Shown here one piece after another: positions 1-8,716 of a DNA stretch of 64,000 nucleotides (positions within the stretch are counted from its first letter, which is position 1; the number at the start of each line of letters is the position of its first letter). Source of the stretch: Streptomyces bathyalis (GTDB lineage Bacteria > Actinomycetota > Actinomycetes > Streptomycetales > Streptomycetaceae). The translations under genes and the position numbers were made by a program. A model generated the notes under the pieces. That model saw only the letters and a list, made by a program, of their open reading frames with translations. It was not told the origin of the DNA and made no database searches. Location: positions 4,402,001-4,466,000 of the forward strand of contig NZ_CP048882.1 of NCBI RefSeq assembly GCF_015910445.1, in the 5' to 3' direction.

Positions 1-78
1 GAAGGACAGCGGGTCGAGTTCGAGATCTCGCAGGGTCAGAAGGGGCCGCAGGCGGACATGGTCCGTGTGACTGCCTGA
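1..78 (+). CDS. Cold-shock protein, 3' end only
   Basis: The window opens inside a coding frame that gives 25 residues and a TGA stop. The residues EGQRVEFEISQGQKGPQADM are the last beta-strands of a CspA/ScoF-type cold-shock domain, a small single-stranded RNA/DNA binding protein that melts mRNA structure. The start and RNP motifs lie outside the window. A strong terminator follows 48 bases later, so this gene is not cotranscribed with groEL unless there is read-through. A second, longer cold-shock protein is present at 48670. Confidence 0.85.
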   Translation, partial: EGQRVEFEISQGQKGPQADMVRVTA

Positions 79-125
79 GCACCCGCAACACTGCGCAGAG
101 CTGCAACAGCCGTAGCAACAGCCGT

Positions 126-164
126 AAGAGGGGCCGTACCTCGTGAAGAGGTGCGGCCCCTCTT
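126..164 (+). terminator. Rho-independent terminator after cold-shock gene
   Basis: A 17-bp inverted repeat (126-142 and 148-164, one G-T wobble) surrounds a 5-base loop and ends in CTCTT. It lies just after the cold-shock stop codon and upstream of groEL. Confidence 0.8.
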
Positions 165-286
165 CGCTGTTCGGACTTCTCCTCCCGCGGCCGGCCCGGC
201 CGGGCGCGTGCCCGGCGGTGCACCGCGGGACGTTCCCGGACCGATCGGTTGCGTCGGCCCCGGCCCGGTGTGATGTCCTGGGGGCG

Positions 287-313
287 CTTGCACTCGCAGG
301 GGTCGAGTGCTAA
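287..313 (+). promoter_or_regulatory. CIRCE operator (HrcA) with groEL promoter
   Basis: Inverted repeat CTTGCACTC-N9-GAGTGCTAA, matching the CIRCE consensus TTAGCACTC-N9-GAGTGCTAA at 16 of 18 arm positions. HrcA binds CIRCE and represses groE genes until heat shock. A candidate sigma-70 type promoter is superimposed: TTGCAC at 288-293 and TAATCA at 311-316, spaced 17 bases, so HrcA would block polymerase directly. Confidence 0.85.
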
Positions 314-321
314 TCATTGCG

Positions 322-348
322 TTAGCACTCTCCGAGTGAGAGTGACAG
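322..348 (+). promoter_or_regulatory. Second, degenerate CIRCE element
   Basis: A perfect left arm TTAGCACTC (322-330) is followed after 9 bases by GAGTGACAG, which keeps only the GAGTG core of the right arm. It starts 8 bases after the first CIRCE element and would lie in the start of the transcript. Confidence 0.55.
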
Positions 349-496
349 ACAAGGACCGGGTCGGTGAGGCTCGTTCGCCGGGTGGAGCAAGGAACCACGC
401 GGCCGAAGGGCCGTCCGTCGCGGGCGCCAGCGCGGTCCGGTATACCCGTCCCCTGGTTGTGCAGGGGGATCCCCAGTCCGGGAGGGACCACTTCAC

Positions 497-2125
497 ATGG
501 CCAAGATCATCGCGTTCGACGAGGAGGCACGGCGCGGCCTCGAGCGCGGGATGAACCAGCTCGCCGACGCCGTCAAGGTCACGCTCGGCCCCAAGGGCCG
601 GAACGTCGTGCTGGAGAAGAAGTGGGGCGCCCCCACGATCACCAACGACGGTGTCTCCATCGCCAAGGAGATCGAGCTCGAGGACTCCTACGAGAAGATC
701 GGCGCCGAGCTGGTCAAGGAGGTCGCGAAGAAGACGGACGACGTCGCCGGTGACGGCACGACGACCGCGACCGTCCTCGCCCAGGCGCTCGTCAAGGAAG
801 GCCTGCGCAACGTCGCCGCCGGTGCCAACCCGATGGCGCTCAAGCGCGGCATCGAGCGTGCCACCGAGGCCGTCTCCGCCGCCCTGCTCGAGCAGGCGAA
901 GGACGTGGAGACCAAGGAGCAGATCGCCTCCACGGCCTCCATCTCCGCCGGCGACCCGCAGATCGGCGAGCTCATCGCCGAGGCGATGGACAAGGTCGGC
1001 AAGGAAGGCGTCATCACCGTCGAGGAGTCGCAGACCTTCGGGCTCGAGCTGGAGCTCACCGAGGGCATGCGCTTCGACAAGGGCTACATCTCCGCGTACT
1101 TCGCCACCGACATGGAGCGCATGGAGGCGGAGCTCGAGGACCCCTACATCCTCATCGTCAACTCCAAGATCGGCAGCGTGAAGGACCTCCTTCCGCTGCT
1201 CGAGAAGGTCATGCAGTCGGGCAAGCCGCTGCTGATCATCGCCGAGGACGTCGAGGGCGAGGCCCTGTCCACGCTCGTCGTGAACAAGATCCGCGGCACC
1301 TTCAAGTCCGTCGCCGTCAAGGCTCCGGGCTTCGGCGACCGCCGCAAGGCGATGCTCGGTGACATCGCCATCCTCACCGGCGGCACCGTCATCTCCGAAG
1401 AGGTCGGCCTCAAGCTGGAGAACGCCGGTCTGGAGCTGCTGGGCCGCGCTCGCAAGGTCGTCATCACCAAGGACGAGACCACGATCGTCGACGGTGCGGG
1501 CGACAGCGACCAGGTCGCCGGCCGCGTCTCGCAGATCCGCGCCGAGATCGAGAACTCGGACTCGGACTACGACCGCGAGAAGCTCCAGGAGCGTCTGGCC
1601 AAGCTCGCCGGCGGCGTCGCCGTCATCAAGGCGGGTGCCGCCACCGAGGTGGAGCTGAAGGAGCGCAAGCACCGCATCGAGGACGCGGTGCGCAACGCCA
1701 AGGCCGCCGTCGAGGAGGGCATCGTCGCCGGTGGTGGCGTGGCTCTGCTCCAGGCGTCCAGCGTCTTCGAGAAGCTGGAGCTGGAAGGCGACGAGGCGAC
1801 GGGCGCCCAGGCCGTCAAGCTCGCGCTGGAGGCACCGCTCAAGCAGATCGCGATCAACGCCGGTCTCGAGGGCGGCGTCGTGACGGAGAAGGTGCGCAAC
1901 CTGAAGCCGGGTCACGGCCTCAACGCCGCCACCGGGGAGTACGTGGACATGCTCGCCGAGGGCATCAACGACCCGGCGAAGGTGACCCGTTCCGCTCTGC
2001 AGAACGCCGCCTCCATCGCGGCGCTCTTCCTGACGACGGAAGCCGTCATCGCCGACAAGCCGGAGAAGGCCGCCGCAGGTGGCGGCGACCCGACCGGTGG
2101 CATGGGCGGTGGCATGGACTTCTGA
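497..2125 (+). CDS. groEL: Chaperonin GroEL (HSP60), stand-alone copy
   Basis: A complete 542-residue GroEL, the ring-forming ATP-dependent chaperonin that encloses unfolded proteins with GroES. The N-terminal equatorial domain shows the ATP-binding GDGTTTATVLAQ segment near residue 86, and the C-terminus is the typical GGMGGGMDF tail. The ATG has a GGGAGGGA ribosome site 8 bases upstream. No groES precedes it, as in the second groEL (groEL2) of streptomycetes, whose partner is encoded in the separate groES-groEL1 operon. Two CIRCE elements upstream imply repression by HrcA. A strong terminator follows. Confidence 0.97.
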   Translation: MAKIIAFDEEARRGLERGMNQLADAVKVTLGPKGRNVVLEKKWGAPTITNDGVSIAKEIELEDSYEKIGAELVKEVAKKTDDVAGDGTTTATVLAQALVKEGLRNVAAGANPMALKRGIERATEAVSAALLEQAKDVETKEQIASTASISAGDPQIGELIAEAMDKVGKEGVITVEESQTFGLELELTEGMRFDKGYISAYFATDMERMEAELEDPYILIVNSKIGSVKDLLPLLEKVMQSGKPLLIIAEDVEGEALSTLVVNKIRGTFKSVAVKAPGFGDRRKAMLGDIAILTGGTVISEEVGLKLENAGLELLGRARKVVITKDETTIVDGAGDSDQVAGRVSQIRAEIENSDSDYDREKLQERLAKLAGGVAVIKAGAATEVELKERKHRIEDAVRNAKAAVEEGIVAGGGVALLQASSVFEKLELEGDEATGAQAVKLALEAPLKQIAINAGLEGGVVTEKVRNLKPGHGLNAATGEYVDMLAEGINDPAKVTRSALQNAASIAALFLTTEAVIADKPEKAAAGGGDPTGGMGGGMDF

Positions 2126-2168
2126 TCGCGCAGCGATCGGAAGCCGTGGCCTCCCGGCACGGAACGGA

Positions 2169-2204
2169 CCGAGGGCGGCATCCCGGTTGGGGTGCCGCCC
2201 TCGG
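2169..2204. terminator. Strong terminator after groEL, facing secDF
   Basis: A 16-bp stem with one wobble pair (2169-2184 and 2189-2204) closes on the 4-base loop GGTT. It lies between the convergent groEL and secDF genes and can serve both. Confidence 0.85.
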
Positions 2205-2255
2205 CGTGCGTCCGGCACCGGTCCGGCACCGGTTCGGCGCCGTGGGGGCGCTTCC

Positions 2256-4628
2256 TCAGACGCGCGCTCCGTTGTCGTGCGGCGCACGGCGCGCCCTGGC
2301 CGCCGCGGGCTTCGGCCCGCCTCCCGGGCGGGCCGAACCGTGTGTACGGGCCTCGAGTTCGACGGCGAGCGGCGCACCGACGAACAGCGACGAGTACGAG
2401 CCCACCGCGATGCCGATCAGCAGTGCCAGGGCGAAGTCCCCGAGCGAGTCGCCGCCCAGCACCGCGAGCGCGGCGATGATGAACAGCGCGCCCATCCCGG
2501 TGTTGAGGGTGCGCGGCACCGTCTGGACGACCGCGCTGTTGACCACGCTCCGGAACGATTTCCTCCGTCCGCCGTCTCCACGAGCCAGCACCTGTTCCTG
2601 CCCCTGCCCCTCTCTCGCACCGGGCGCCTGCCCCTGCCATTCCGAGCGGACCCTGTCGAAGATGACGACGGAGTCGTTCACCGAGTAGCCGATGACGGTC
2701 AGCAGTGCGGCCAGGAACACCCCGTCGACGGGTTTCCCGAGCCAGGCGAAGGCACCGACGAGGATCACCGCGTCATGAGCGAGCGCGAGCACCGCCGACG
2801 CACCGAACGTCCACCTGAACCGGAAGGCCAGGTAGAGCAACTGGGCGCTGAGCGCGATCCCGAGGGCGATCAGCGCGTGCCGCCGCAGCTCGTCGCCGAG
2901 GCTCGGCCCGAACAGTTCGTCGCGTACCTTCTCGGCGTCACCGCCGAGGCCGTCCAGGGTGGAGCGGACCGTGTCCTCCTGGCCCGCGGTGAGCTGCTCC
3001 GACCGGATGGTGATCTCGTGACCCCCGCCGCCGCTCCCGGACCCGGAACTCTGCACGACGGTCTCCGGCAGGCCCGCGTCGGCGAGCGCCGTGCGGGCGG
3101 CCTCCGGATCGACGGCTCGGCTCGTCGAGTACTCCACCAGGCGACCGCCGGTGAATTCGACGCCGAAGTCCAGCCCGCGCAGGGCCAGTCCGCCCACCGC
3201 GAGGAGGACCGCCGCGGCCGAGACCGCGAGCAGCCTCCTGCCGTGGCGCATCCAGTCCGGATTCCGCTTCGTCAGCCGGGTCCGTACGCGGCCCAGGTCC
3301 GCGAGACCGGTGATCCGCGGTCGGGCGCGCACGGTACGGCGTTCCACGGCGAAGTCCACCAGCACCCTCGTGACGACCAGCGCGCTGACCATCGAGGCCA
3401 GCACACCGATGGAGAGCGTCACGCCGAAGCCGCGCACCGGCCCCGAGGCGAGCGTGAACAGCAGCAGGGCGGCGAGAAGGGTCGTGACGTTGGAGTCCAC
3501 GATGGCGCCGAACGCGCCGCGGAAGCCCTTGGCCGAGGCGGTGCGCAGGCTTTTTCCGCGCCCGTACGCGTATTCCTCGCGGGCCCGTTCGAAGACGAGG
3601 ACGTTCGCGTCGACGGCCATGCCGATGGCGAGGACGAAGCCCGCGAGCCCCGGCAGCGTGAGCGTGGCTCCGAACGCCAGCAGAGCGGAGTAGGCGATCA
3701 GTCCGTAGCAGAGCAGGCCGACGGCGGTGAGCGCGCCGAGGAGCCGGTAGACGCAGACGATGAAACCGGAGGTGAGCAGCACTCCGATCGCGGCGGCCCA
3801 GGCGCTGGCCTCGATCGCCTCGGCGCCCAGCGTGGGACCGACCGTATGGTGCTCGATCACCTCGACCGGGACGGGGAGGGCTCCGCCCTCGACCAGCGTG
3901 GCCAGCTCCTTCGCCTCGGCCTCGCTGAAGTCCCCTGTGATCTGGGTGTTTCCGCCGGCGATGCCGTGACCGCAGGAGACGGACGGATCCACCTGCGGCG
4001 ACGAGATGACCTTCTTGTCGAGCACGATCGCGACGCGGCGCTGAGGGTCGCCGGCCGGATGGCACGCGGCCTTGCCGGTCAGGTCCGCCCAGCGCTCCTT
4101 GCCCTTGTCGCGGAAGCCGAGGTCGACGAACCAGCCTGAGCCGCGCTGCGGGTCGACGGCTGCTTCCGCGGACTTGACCTCGTCACCCGTCATGGCGGTG
4201 CCGCCGAGCCGCACCGGGCGGCCCGATTCGTCGGTGGGTGTGTCACCGCCGCCGGCCGCGGAGCTCTCGTCCCGGGGAGCGCCCGTGACGGGGCGGAAGG
4301 TGAGCTGGGCGGTGCGGCCGAGGACCTCGGTGGCTTCCTCCGCGTCCTGAAGGCCGGGGAGTTCGACGATGATGCGGTTGTCGCCGGAGCGTACGAGGCC
4401 GGGTTCGGCGACTCCGAGCGCGTCTACGCGCCGCCGCAGCACCTCCATCGTGTCGTCGGTGCGGGTCGGTGTCGCTTTCGCTGTCGCGGAGTCGCGGGAC
4501 TCCAGGACGATCTGTGTTCCGCCACGCAGATCGATGCCGAGGCGGGGTTGCTGGGTCATGGCGAGGACCGCGGCGAGAGCCATCACGGCAAGCGCGATCA
4601 CCGCCCGCACCCTGTTGGCGCGAGTCAT
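2256..4628 (-). CDS. secDF: Fused protein translocase subunit SecDF
   Basis: A 790-residue membrane protein in which SecD and SecF are fused. These proteins use the proton gradient to pull secreted proteins out of the SecYEG channel. The SecD half starts with one membrane segment and the motif GIDLRGGTQI at residues 31-40, then a P1/P4 periplasmic region and five membrane segments. The SecF half begins near residue 480 with GLDFGVEFTGGRLVEYS. The ATG at 4628 has AGGAGG 7 bases upstream; a frame extending 8 codons further lacks a site. Streptomycetes usually also carry separate secD and secF genes, so this is likely a second copy. The Ala/Arg-rich C-terminal tail is cytoplasmic. Confidence 0.93.
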   Translation of the reverse strand: MTRANRVRAVIALAVMALAAVLAMTQQPRLGIDLRGGTQIVLESRDSATAKATPTRTDDTMEVLRRRVDALGVAEPGLVRSGDNRIIVELPGLQDAEEATEVLGRTAQLTFRPVTGAPRDESSAAGGGDTPTDESGRPVRLGGTAMTGDEVKSAEAAVDPQRGSGWFVDLGFRDKGKERWADLTGKAACHPAGDPQRRVAIVLDKKVISSPQVDPSVSCGHGIAGGNTQITGDFSEAEAKELATLVEGGALPVPVEVIEHHTVGPTLGAEAIEASAWAAAIGVLLTSGFIVCVYRLLGALTAVGLLCYGLIAYSALLAFGATLTLPGLAGFVLAIGMAVDANVLVFERAREEYAYGRGKSLRTASAKGFRGAFGAIVDSNVTTLLAALLLFTLASGPVRGFGVTLSIGVLASMVSALVVTRVLVDFAVERRTVRARPRITGLADLGRVRTRLTKRNPDWMRHGRRLLAVSAAAVLLAVGGLALRGLDFGVEFTGGRLVEYSTSRAVDPEAARTALADAGLPETVVQSSGSGSGGGGHEITIRSEQLTAGQEDTVRSTLDGLGGDAEKVRDELFGPSLGDELRRHALIALGIALSAQLLYLAFRFRWTFGASAVLALAHDAVILVGAFAWLGKPVDGVFLAALLTVIGYSVNDSVVIFDRVRSEWQGQAPGAREGQGQEQVLARGDGGRRKSFRSVVNSAVVQTVPRTLNTGMGALFIIAALAVLGGDSLGDFALALLIGIAVGSYSSLFVGAPLAVELEARTHGSARPGGGPKPAAARARRAPHDNGARV

Positions 4629-4728
4629 GGTTTGCCTCCTGCACAGGCACACCGGGCCCCTTCAGGGACCGCGGTGGTGAGGATGACGGCACCGGAGCGC
4701 GGCGGCCGGATGCCGGTTCGGTCGGAAC

Positions 4729-5181
4729 TCAGATGCCTGTGCGGGCCGGGGGAGCGCGTCCTTGGCGCGGCGAGTGGTGCGTGAGGTGTGCGGCCGAGAG
4801 CTGCGGCCGCTCTGGCAGCATGTGGCCGCGCTGCTCCTGCGAAGCGTGCCGATCGACGGCGGGAAGCAGCGGCAGGGGAGCCTGCGTGGCGGCGTGCGCC
4901 GGGTGCGCAATCGCTTTCTGGAGGTGCTGCGCGGGGTCCTGGTGATGCGCACCGGCGGACTGGCCACCGGAACGCATGTCATGGAGGCCCGGCTGGTGCT
5001 GCACGGCCGCGGAGCCGCCGAACAGGGCGAGCAGCACGGCGAGGAGGACACCCGGCAGACCCGGCCGCAGTCCGCTCCCGCGCGGCGCGCAGGACGGCGC
5101 ATCGGCCGGTGAGGGCGGTGAGGGCAGTGAGGCGCGGCGTGTGGGGGCCGGGCGGTGCACGCGGTCCGTGCTACGTGACAC
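4729..5181 (-). CDS. Small single-span membrane protein, unknown function
   Basis: A 150-residue protein that I do not recognise. A GTG start at 5181 has GAGGAGG six bases upstream, which favours this frame over the longer open frames. About 50 Ser/Pro/Arg-rich residues precede one hydrophobic segment (LPGVLLAVLLALFGG), followed by an exported tail rich in His and Gln (HHQDPAQHLQ, QEQRGHMLPERP). This fits a membrane-anchored protein with its tail outside the cell. It lies 100 bases upstream of secDF on the same strand and could be its operon partner. The His content could bind metal, but that is a guess. Confidence 0.6.
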   Translation of the reverse strand: MSRSTDRVHRPAPTRRASLPSPPSPADAPSCAPRGSGLRPGLPGVLLAVLLALFGGSAAVQHQPGLHDMRSGGQSAGAHHQDPAQHLQKAIAHPAHAATQAPLPLLPAVDRHASQEQRGHMLPERPQLSAAHLTHHSPRQGRAPPARTGI

Positions 5182-5318
5182 CTCGACCTCCTCGCCTCGC
5201 TCGACGTCCGGAGCCGGGAGGCGCGGACCCGTCACAGCCTGCCCGAGAAGCGGCCCGGCTTCAACGGCGGCCCGGGCGGACCGTGCTGCTCCGTGGAGCC
5301 GGTCTCCGCGGGGGAGGG

Positions 5319-6197
5319 TCACGCGGGCGGAGGATACGTCGCCGGACCCGTGGGGTCTCTCCACCAGACGAACACCTCGGTGCTCGGCTGCCGTTCGGAG
5401 AACCGGTCCGCCGGCGAGACCGCACGCAGCAGCCGGCGCAGGTCGGCCTCGAACTCGTCCCGGCGCGTGCCGAACAGGTGCGGAGCCGAGAACGACATGG
5501 AGAACACCCCCGCGACGACGTCGTCGGAGGTGCGTTCCAGTGCCTGGCCGCCGGGAACGACGTGGCGCTCAGGGCCGGCGAATCCCGTCCGGGTGAACAC
5601 CGCGGCCTCGTTGCCGGCCGTTCCGTGCGGCAGCAGGGCCCGGCCGGCTCGCCGGACCGGTCCCAGATGGTCCCTGACCAGTTCCCCGATGGCCGTTTCG
5701 GGCACCGCCGGGTACGGAAGGCCCTCGACGCTCCGGGTCTCCGCCTTCAGGTCGGAGACGTGCACCAGCGCCCCGCCGGGCCGGAGCATGCCCTTCACGG
5801 TGGCCGCCACCGCGTCGCGGTCCATCCAGTGGAAGGACTGGGCGAAGGTCGCGACGCTGAACGTGCCCAGACCCGCGGGCAGTTCCTCGGCCCGAGCCCG
5901 CACCCACCGCGTCTTCGCGGACACTCCGCGCTCGGCGGCTTCCCGGGCGGCCTCAGCGATCATCCCCTCGTCCGGGTCGACGCCGACGATCTCGCCGAAC
6001 CGGTGAGCCAGGATCAGAGCGACAGTGCCCGGTCCGCACCCGACGTCGAGGAGCCGTCCTCGTCCGTCCAGCCCGAGCACCTCGGCGAGCACGTCCGCCA
6101 GCCCGGGCGCATAAGGCAGCCTTCCCCGCCGGTAGTAGGCGGCCGTCCCCGAGAACAGCATCTCGTCCCACTGGTGCTCAGCAGCCACCACGCCCAC
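5319..6197 (-). CDS. Class I SAM-dependent methyltransferase
   Basis: A 292-residue protein of the Methyltransf_11/25 type. The SAM-binding motif I is LLDVGCGPGTVAL near residue 50; the acidic end of strand beta-2 is VGVDPDEGM, and FAQSFHWMD matches the post-II region of small-molecule methyltransferases related to UbiE and trans-aconitate enzymes. The substrate cannot be read from the sequence. The GTG start at 6197 has only a weak ribosome site; GTG two codons later is possible. It stands between an IclR regulator and a membrane protein gene on the same strand, 46 bases downstream of the IclR stop. Confidence 0.88.
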   Translation of the reverse strand: MGVVAAEHQWDEMLFSGTAAYYRRGRLPYAPGLADVLAEVLGLDGRGRLLDVGCGPGTVALILAHRFGEIVGVDPDEGMIAEAAREAAERGVSAKTRWVRARAEELPAGLGTFSVATFAQSFHWMDRDAVAATVKGMLRPGGALVHVSDLKAETRSVEGLPYPAVPETAIGELVRDHLGPVRRAGRALLPHGTAGNEAAVFTRTGFAGPERHVVPGGQALERTSDDVVAGVFSMSFSAPHLFGTRRDEFEADLRRLLRAVSPADRFSERQPSTEVFVWWRDPTGPATYPPPA

Positions 6198-6243
6198 CGC
6201 TCGTCTCGGATTTCATATGCCCTCGCATGGGCACCCCGGTCCG

Positions 6244-7029
6244 TCAGCTTCGCCGTGGAGCGAGCCCGGTCCGGTGCGGCGGTGCGCCCAGCGTCAGCGA
6301 GAAGCGCTTCGCGGCAGCGGCAACGGCCCTTCCGCAGCGGGCGATCGAGGCCTCGTCGGTGAAGTTGCTCAGCGTGACCGCGCTCATTCCGCCGACGGCC
6401 TGGCCCGAGTGGTCGAAGACGGGAGCGCCCACGGCGACGACGCCGGATTCGTTCTCCTCGCGGTCCTCCGCGTATCCGCGCTCCCGTACGGCGGCCAACT
6501 CGCCCAGCAGCTCCGCCGGTTCGGTGTGCGTGCGTTCCGTGCGGGCCGGCATCCCGGTGCGCTTGAGCAGGGCGAGCACCGATTCGTCGGGCAGCGTGGC
6601 CAGTAGGGACTTGCCGACGGAAGTGGAGTGCAGCGCGAGGCTCATGCCGACGCGTGAGGCCAGCCGGTAGGGCTTGTCGGCCTCCAACTTGGCCGCGTAG
6701 ACGGCCTCGTCGCCGCTGAGCAGCGCGAAGTGGACGGTCCAGTCCGTCTCCTCGCGCAGCGCCTCCAGCACCGGCCGGGCCTGGTCGGGCAGATCGCCCT
6801 CGCGCTGGTGGCTGCCGACGAGGGTCAGTACGCGGGGGCCGCTCGCGTAGCTGCCGCGGCCGAGGGAGCGGGCGAAGCCGCGCTCGACGAGGGTCTGCAG
6901 GATCCGGTGCACGGTGGGCTTGGGCAGCGATGTGACCTCGGAGATCTCCGCGACGCTGCGGTGCTCGGCCAGCGCCTCCAGCACGTCGAGTGTCTTGTCC
7001 GCCGCCGTGCGGTGCCGATCGCTGGCCAT
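6244..7029 (-). CDS. IclR-family transcriptional regulator
   Basis: A 261-residue IclR regulator: winged helix-turn-helix at residues 8-65 (TLDVLEALAEHRSVAEISEVTSLPKPTVHRILQ region) and a GAF-like effector domain after residue 85, ending in the signature SGVVAVGAPVFDHSG. IclR proteins repress or activate catabolic and transport genes in response to small carboxylates or aromatics. It is divergent from the MHS-type importer at 7252, and the gap holds a GGAA-N5-TTCC dyad of IclR type, so control of the importer and of itself is likely. Confidence 0.93.
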   Translation of the reverse strand: MASDRHRTAADKTLDVLEALAEHRSVAEISEVTSLPKPTVHRILQTLVERGFARSLGRGSYASGPRVLTLVGSHQREGDLPDQARPVLEALREETDWTVHFALLSGDEAVYAAKLEADKPYRLASRVGMSLALHSTSVGKSLLATLPDESVLALLKRTGMPARTERTHTEPAELLGELAAVRERGYAEDREENESGVVAVGAPVFDHSGQAVGGMSAVTLSNFTDEASIARCGRAVAAAAKRFSLTLGAPPHRTGLAPRRS

Positions 7030-7151
7030 CGGCCCAGTCTAAGCAGCGGGGTCGGCGCGCTGTTCCGCCTCGCGGAGCCGGTCCGGTGCTGCCGCGCGGG
7101 TTCACAGCCGTGCAGGGCTGTGGCAGCATCCCGTAACCCCGGGCCGGTTTC

Positions 7152-7166
7152 CGGAACACAATTCCG
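7152..7166. promoter_or_regulatory. Candidate IclR operator
   Basis: The dyad CGGAA-CACAA-TTCCG is a perfect 5-bp inverted repeat with a 5-base spacer. Family knowledge: IclR-type operators often have a GGAA-N5/6-TTCC core. It lies between the divergent IclR gene (start 7029) and the importer gene (start 7252). Confidence 0.55.
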
Positions 7167-7251
7167 TCAGGCAAAACGCTGTCGGTGGTGGTCCTCCGGT
7201 ATGCCGGTCCGCGGCGGCCAAGGCGGCAGGGACGGATGAATCGAGACGGCC

Positions 7252-8679
7252 ATGTCCGAGGAACCACCACCCCCCACGACCACGAACCCCACCTCACCCG
7301 CGTCCGGTTCCACCACCGGCTCCACGCCGGTGCCCGCGCCCAGGAACATGCGCACCGACCGTGAACTGCGGCGCGTCGTCACCGCGTCGGTCGTCGGCAC
7401 CGCGCTCGAGTGGTACGACTTCTTCATCTACGGCACGGCCGTCGTGCTGGTCTTCAACGATCTCTTCTTCGTCCAGGACGACCCGGCGGCCGGCACCCTG
7501 ATCGGTCTCGCGACATTCGGCGTCGGCTTCATCTTCCGACCGGTCGGCGGCTTCCTCTTCGGAGCCCTCGGCGACCGCATCGGAAGGCGCTCCACGCTGG
7601 TACTGACGACGCTGGTCATGGGCCTGTCCACCGGAATCATCGGACTCCTGCCCCCGTACGCCTCCATCGGCGTGGCCGCCCCCGTGCTGCTCACCTTGAT
7701 GCGCGTGTGCCAAGGGCTGGGCGCGGGCGCCGAGTTCGGCGGTGCGTCGACGCTGCTCGCCGAGCACGCACCCGCCGAGAAGCGGGGGTTCTACGCCTCG
7801 TTCGCGCAGATGGGCGTGCAGGCGGGGCTCGTACTGGGAATGGTCGTCTTCCTCTTCGTGGGGATGCTTCCGCAGGCGAGCCAGCAGAGCTGGGGATGGC
7901 GGCTGCCGTTCCTGTTCAGCTTCGTGCTGATCGGCGTCTCGCTCTACTTGCGGCTGCGGGTCTCCGAATCCCCCGTCTTCCAGCGGATGAAGGACGACCG
8001 CAGCGTCGTGAAACTGCCCGTGCGGGAGGCGCTGCGCCGCTACCCGCGCAGCTTCCTGGTCGGCATCGGCGCACACATCTGCGACACCTCGGTCGTGTAC
8101 ATCTACGCGACGTTCTCCGTGTCCTATCTGACGGTCCAGGTCGACCAGCCCAAGTGGGTCGCCCTCACGGGCGTGATCTCCTTCGGGCTCGTCGTGATCG
8201 CGCTTCAGCCGGTGTACGGGGCGCTGTCGGACCGGATCGGGCGCAGGCCGCTGAACCTGTTCAGCGTCGTCTTCACGGGGCTGTTCGCGTATCCGTTCTT
8301 CCTGCTGCTCGACACGGGTGTGCCCGCGGTGATCTGGCTGGCGATGATCGTGGCGACCTCGCTCGGGCTGGCCCCGATGATCGCCGTCCAACCCGTCTTC
8401 TACGCCGAGCTGTTCGGGGCCCGCGTGCGCTACACGGGGTTCGCGGCGTCACGTGAGACGGGCGCAGCGCTCGCCGGCTTCTCGCCGTTCATCGCGGCGG
8501 CGCTCCTCGGCTACGCGGACGGCGACCCGTGGCTCGTCGCGCTCTTCATGGCGACGACGGCGGCGATCTCCCTCGTGGCGTTCCTGTACTCGAAGGAGTC
8601 GCGCCAGACGGACGTCACGCTGGCGGAGCACGCCCCCGCGAGCCCGGGCGGCGCGCAGCCGACCGCACCTCCGTCCTGA
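7252..8679 (+). CDS. MHS-family metabolite:proton symporter (MFS)
   Basis: A 475-residue, 12-span transporter of the metabolite:H+ symporter branch of the major facilitator superfamily (relatives: ProP, ShiA, KgtP). Family signatures include GTALEWYDFFIYGTAVVLVF after TM-1 start, RPVGGFLFGALGDRIGRR between TM2 and TM3, and LMRVCQGLGAGAEFGGAS in TM5. About 35 Pro/Thr-rich residues precede the first span. These importers carry organic acids, shikimate, betaine or aromatic acids; the substrate here is not deducible. Divergence from an IclR gene with a shared operator suggests substrate induction. Confidence 0.92.
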   Translation: MSEEPPPPTTTNPTSPASGSTTGSTPVPAPRNMRTDRELRRVVTASVVGTALEWYDFFIYGTAVVLVFNDLFFVQDDPAAGTLIGLATFGVGFIFRPVGGFLFGALGDRIGRRSTLVLTTLVMGLSTGIIGLLPPYASIGVAAPVLLTLMRVCQGLGAGAEFGGASTLLAEHAPAEKRGFYASFAQMGVQAGLVLGMVVFLFVGMLPQASQQSWGWRLPFLFSFVLIGVSLYLRLRVSESPVFQRMKDDRSVVKLPVREALRRYPRSFLVGIGAHICDTSVVYIYATFSVSYLTVQVDQPKWVALTGVISFGLVVIALQPVYGALSDRIGRRPLNLFSVVFTGLFAYPFFLLLDTGVPAVIWLAMIVATSLGLAPMIAVQPVFYAELFGARVRYTGFAASRETGAALAGFSPFIAAALLGYADGDPWLVALFMATTAAISLVAFLYSKESRQTDVTLAEHAPASPGGAQPTAPPS

Positions 8680-8682
8680 ACG

Positions 8683-8696
8683 GGAGGACGTCCTCC
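8683..8696. terminator. 14-bp palindrome between convergent transporter genes
   Basis: GGAGGACGTCCTCC is a perfect palindrome in the 37-base gap between two convergent MFS genes. It may help terminate both transcripts, although a loopless stem this short would be weak. Confidence 0.35.
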
Positions 8697-8716
8697 GGAG
8701 AGTCGCTGAGGGGGCG

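Larger units (their letters stand above)
79..496. other. Intergenic region before groEL
   Basis: This 418-base stretch holds no convincing gene. It carries the terminator of the cold-shock gene at 126-164, then a GC-rich filler, then the groEL control region with CIRCE elements at 287-348 and a leader of about 150 bases. Long open frames on both strands here are GC-driven and overlap the control elements. Confidence 0.7.

Noticed and set aside
314..2377. A 687-codon minus-strand open frame opposite groEL
   Set aside because: Antisense shadow of groEL; Leu/Asp/Gly/Arg composition typical of reverse-frame reading.
2079..4139. A 686-codon plus-strand open frame opposite secDF
   Set aside because: Begins inside groEL, crosses the terminator and has no protein-like pattern.
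4788..6362. A 524-codon plus-strand open frame
   Set aside because: Opposes a clear methyltransferase and has no recognisable domain.
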